The notes beneath the pieces are model-generated. The model did no database searches. It saw only the letters and a program-made list of their open reading frames with translations, and had not been told where the DNA came from. Of a DNA stretch of 64,000 nucleotides, positions 63,691-64,000 are shown one piece after another (the first letter of the stretch is position 1; each line of letters starts with the position of its first letter). Origin of the DNA: Rhynochetos jubatus (lineage: Eukaryota > Chordata > Aves > Eurypygiformes > Rhynochetidae); NCBI GenBank assembly GCA_027574665.1, contig CM050648.1, forward strand, positions 40,518,700 to 40,582,699. The letters run 5' to 3'. Both the position numbers and the translations under genes were made by a program.

Positions 63691-64000
63691 CTACAAACTC
63701 ATATGCAAGCACATAACCAGTTTATTCTCACAGCTTTAATATATATATATTTGTCCTCTGGTTCTCCCTCCAATCTTCATTTTGTCTCTGAATGTATAAC
63801 TCTACACTTAGCTGTATTAAAACTAGCATTTTTTTGAAAACATCTCCCTCATCCAGTGTGCCTGTGAGCCCAAGCTCCACCTACACTACAAGTTCTAAGA
63901 GCAAAAGCAAAATGATGGTGATTATAAATAAAGCTACAGAAAATCACATGCCAACTACTGCAATATTTTTTTTATCAGTATAGTGATGTATTGTTCTCCT
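63691..64000. other. Noncoding DNA to the window end
   Basis: A short (AT)n run lies near 63739-63751. Nothing else recognised. Confidence 0.55.

Overview
This window is vertebrate nuclear DNA, almost certainly from a bird. It is AT-rich and nearly gene-free, with frequent stops in all frames and no operon-like layout. The avian assignment rests on the repeats: 3' ends of chicken-repeat-1 (CR1) LINEs, at least three long terminal repeats (LTRs) of bird ERVL-type endogenous retroviruses, and very old CR1 pieces of the kind also found in turtles and crocodilians. I saw no tRNA or rRNA gene, CRISPR array or bacterial-style gene. The window reads as a long intron or a gene-poor intergenic stretch.

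Layout. 1-4946: unique AT-rich DNA. 4947-5500: minus-strand ERVL LTR. 5501-14916: unique DNA with a GT microsatellite (6050-6071) and a GC-rich pocket (about 9740-10250). 14917-15497: plus-strand ERVL LTR. 15498-24767: unique DNA with a strong imperfect hairpin (23888-23984). 24768-24817: short CR1 tail. 24818-33157: unique DNA with a homeodomain/POU-motif-rich block (29925-30120) and the best coding candidate, a minus-strand exon-like segment (30851-31019, perhaps to 31136). 33158-34604: an ERVL-type solo LTR with a second LTR nested inside it; each insertion has its own perfect 5-bp target duplication. 34605-43719: unique DNA. 43720-45410: a repeat cluster made of a probable retroviral LTR remnant, a well-preserved CR1 3' end and an ancient CR1 reverse-transcriptase remnant. 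45411-64000: unique DNA with homopolymer runs, an ancient CR1 tail (63048-63124) and a weak 72-nt minus-strand exon candidate (63619-63690).

No complete gene can be supported. If the two minus-strand exon candidates are real, they may belong to one large gene transcribed right to left with introns of tens of kilobases, but neither protein segment was recognised. The strongest direct observations are the nested LTR pair, the 36-bp-armed hairpin and the exon candidate. I found no convincing undescribed multi-gene system.
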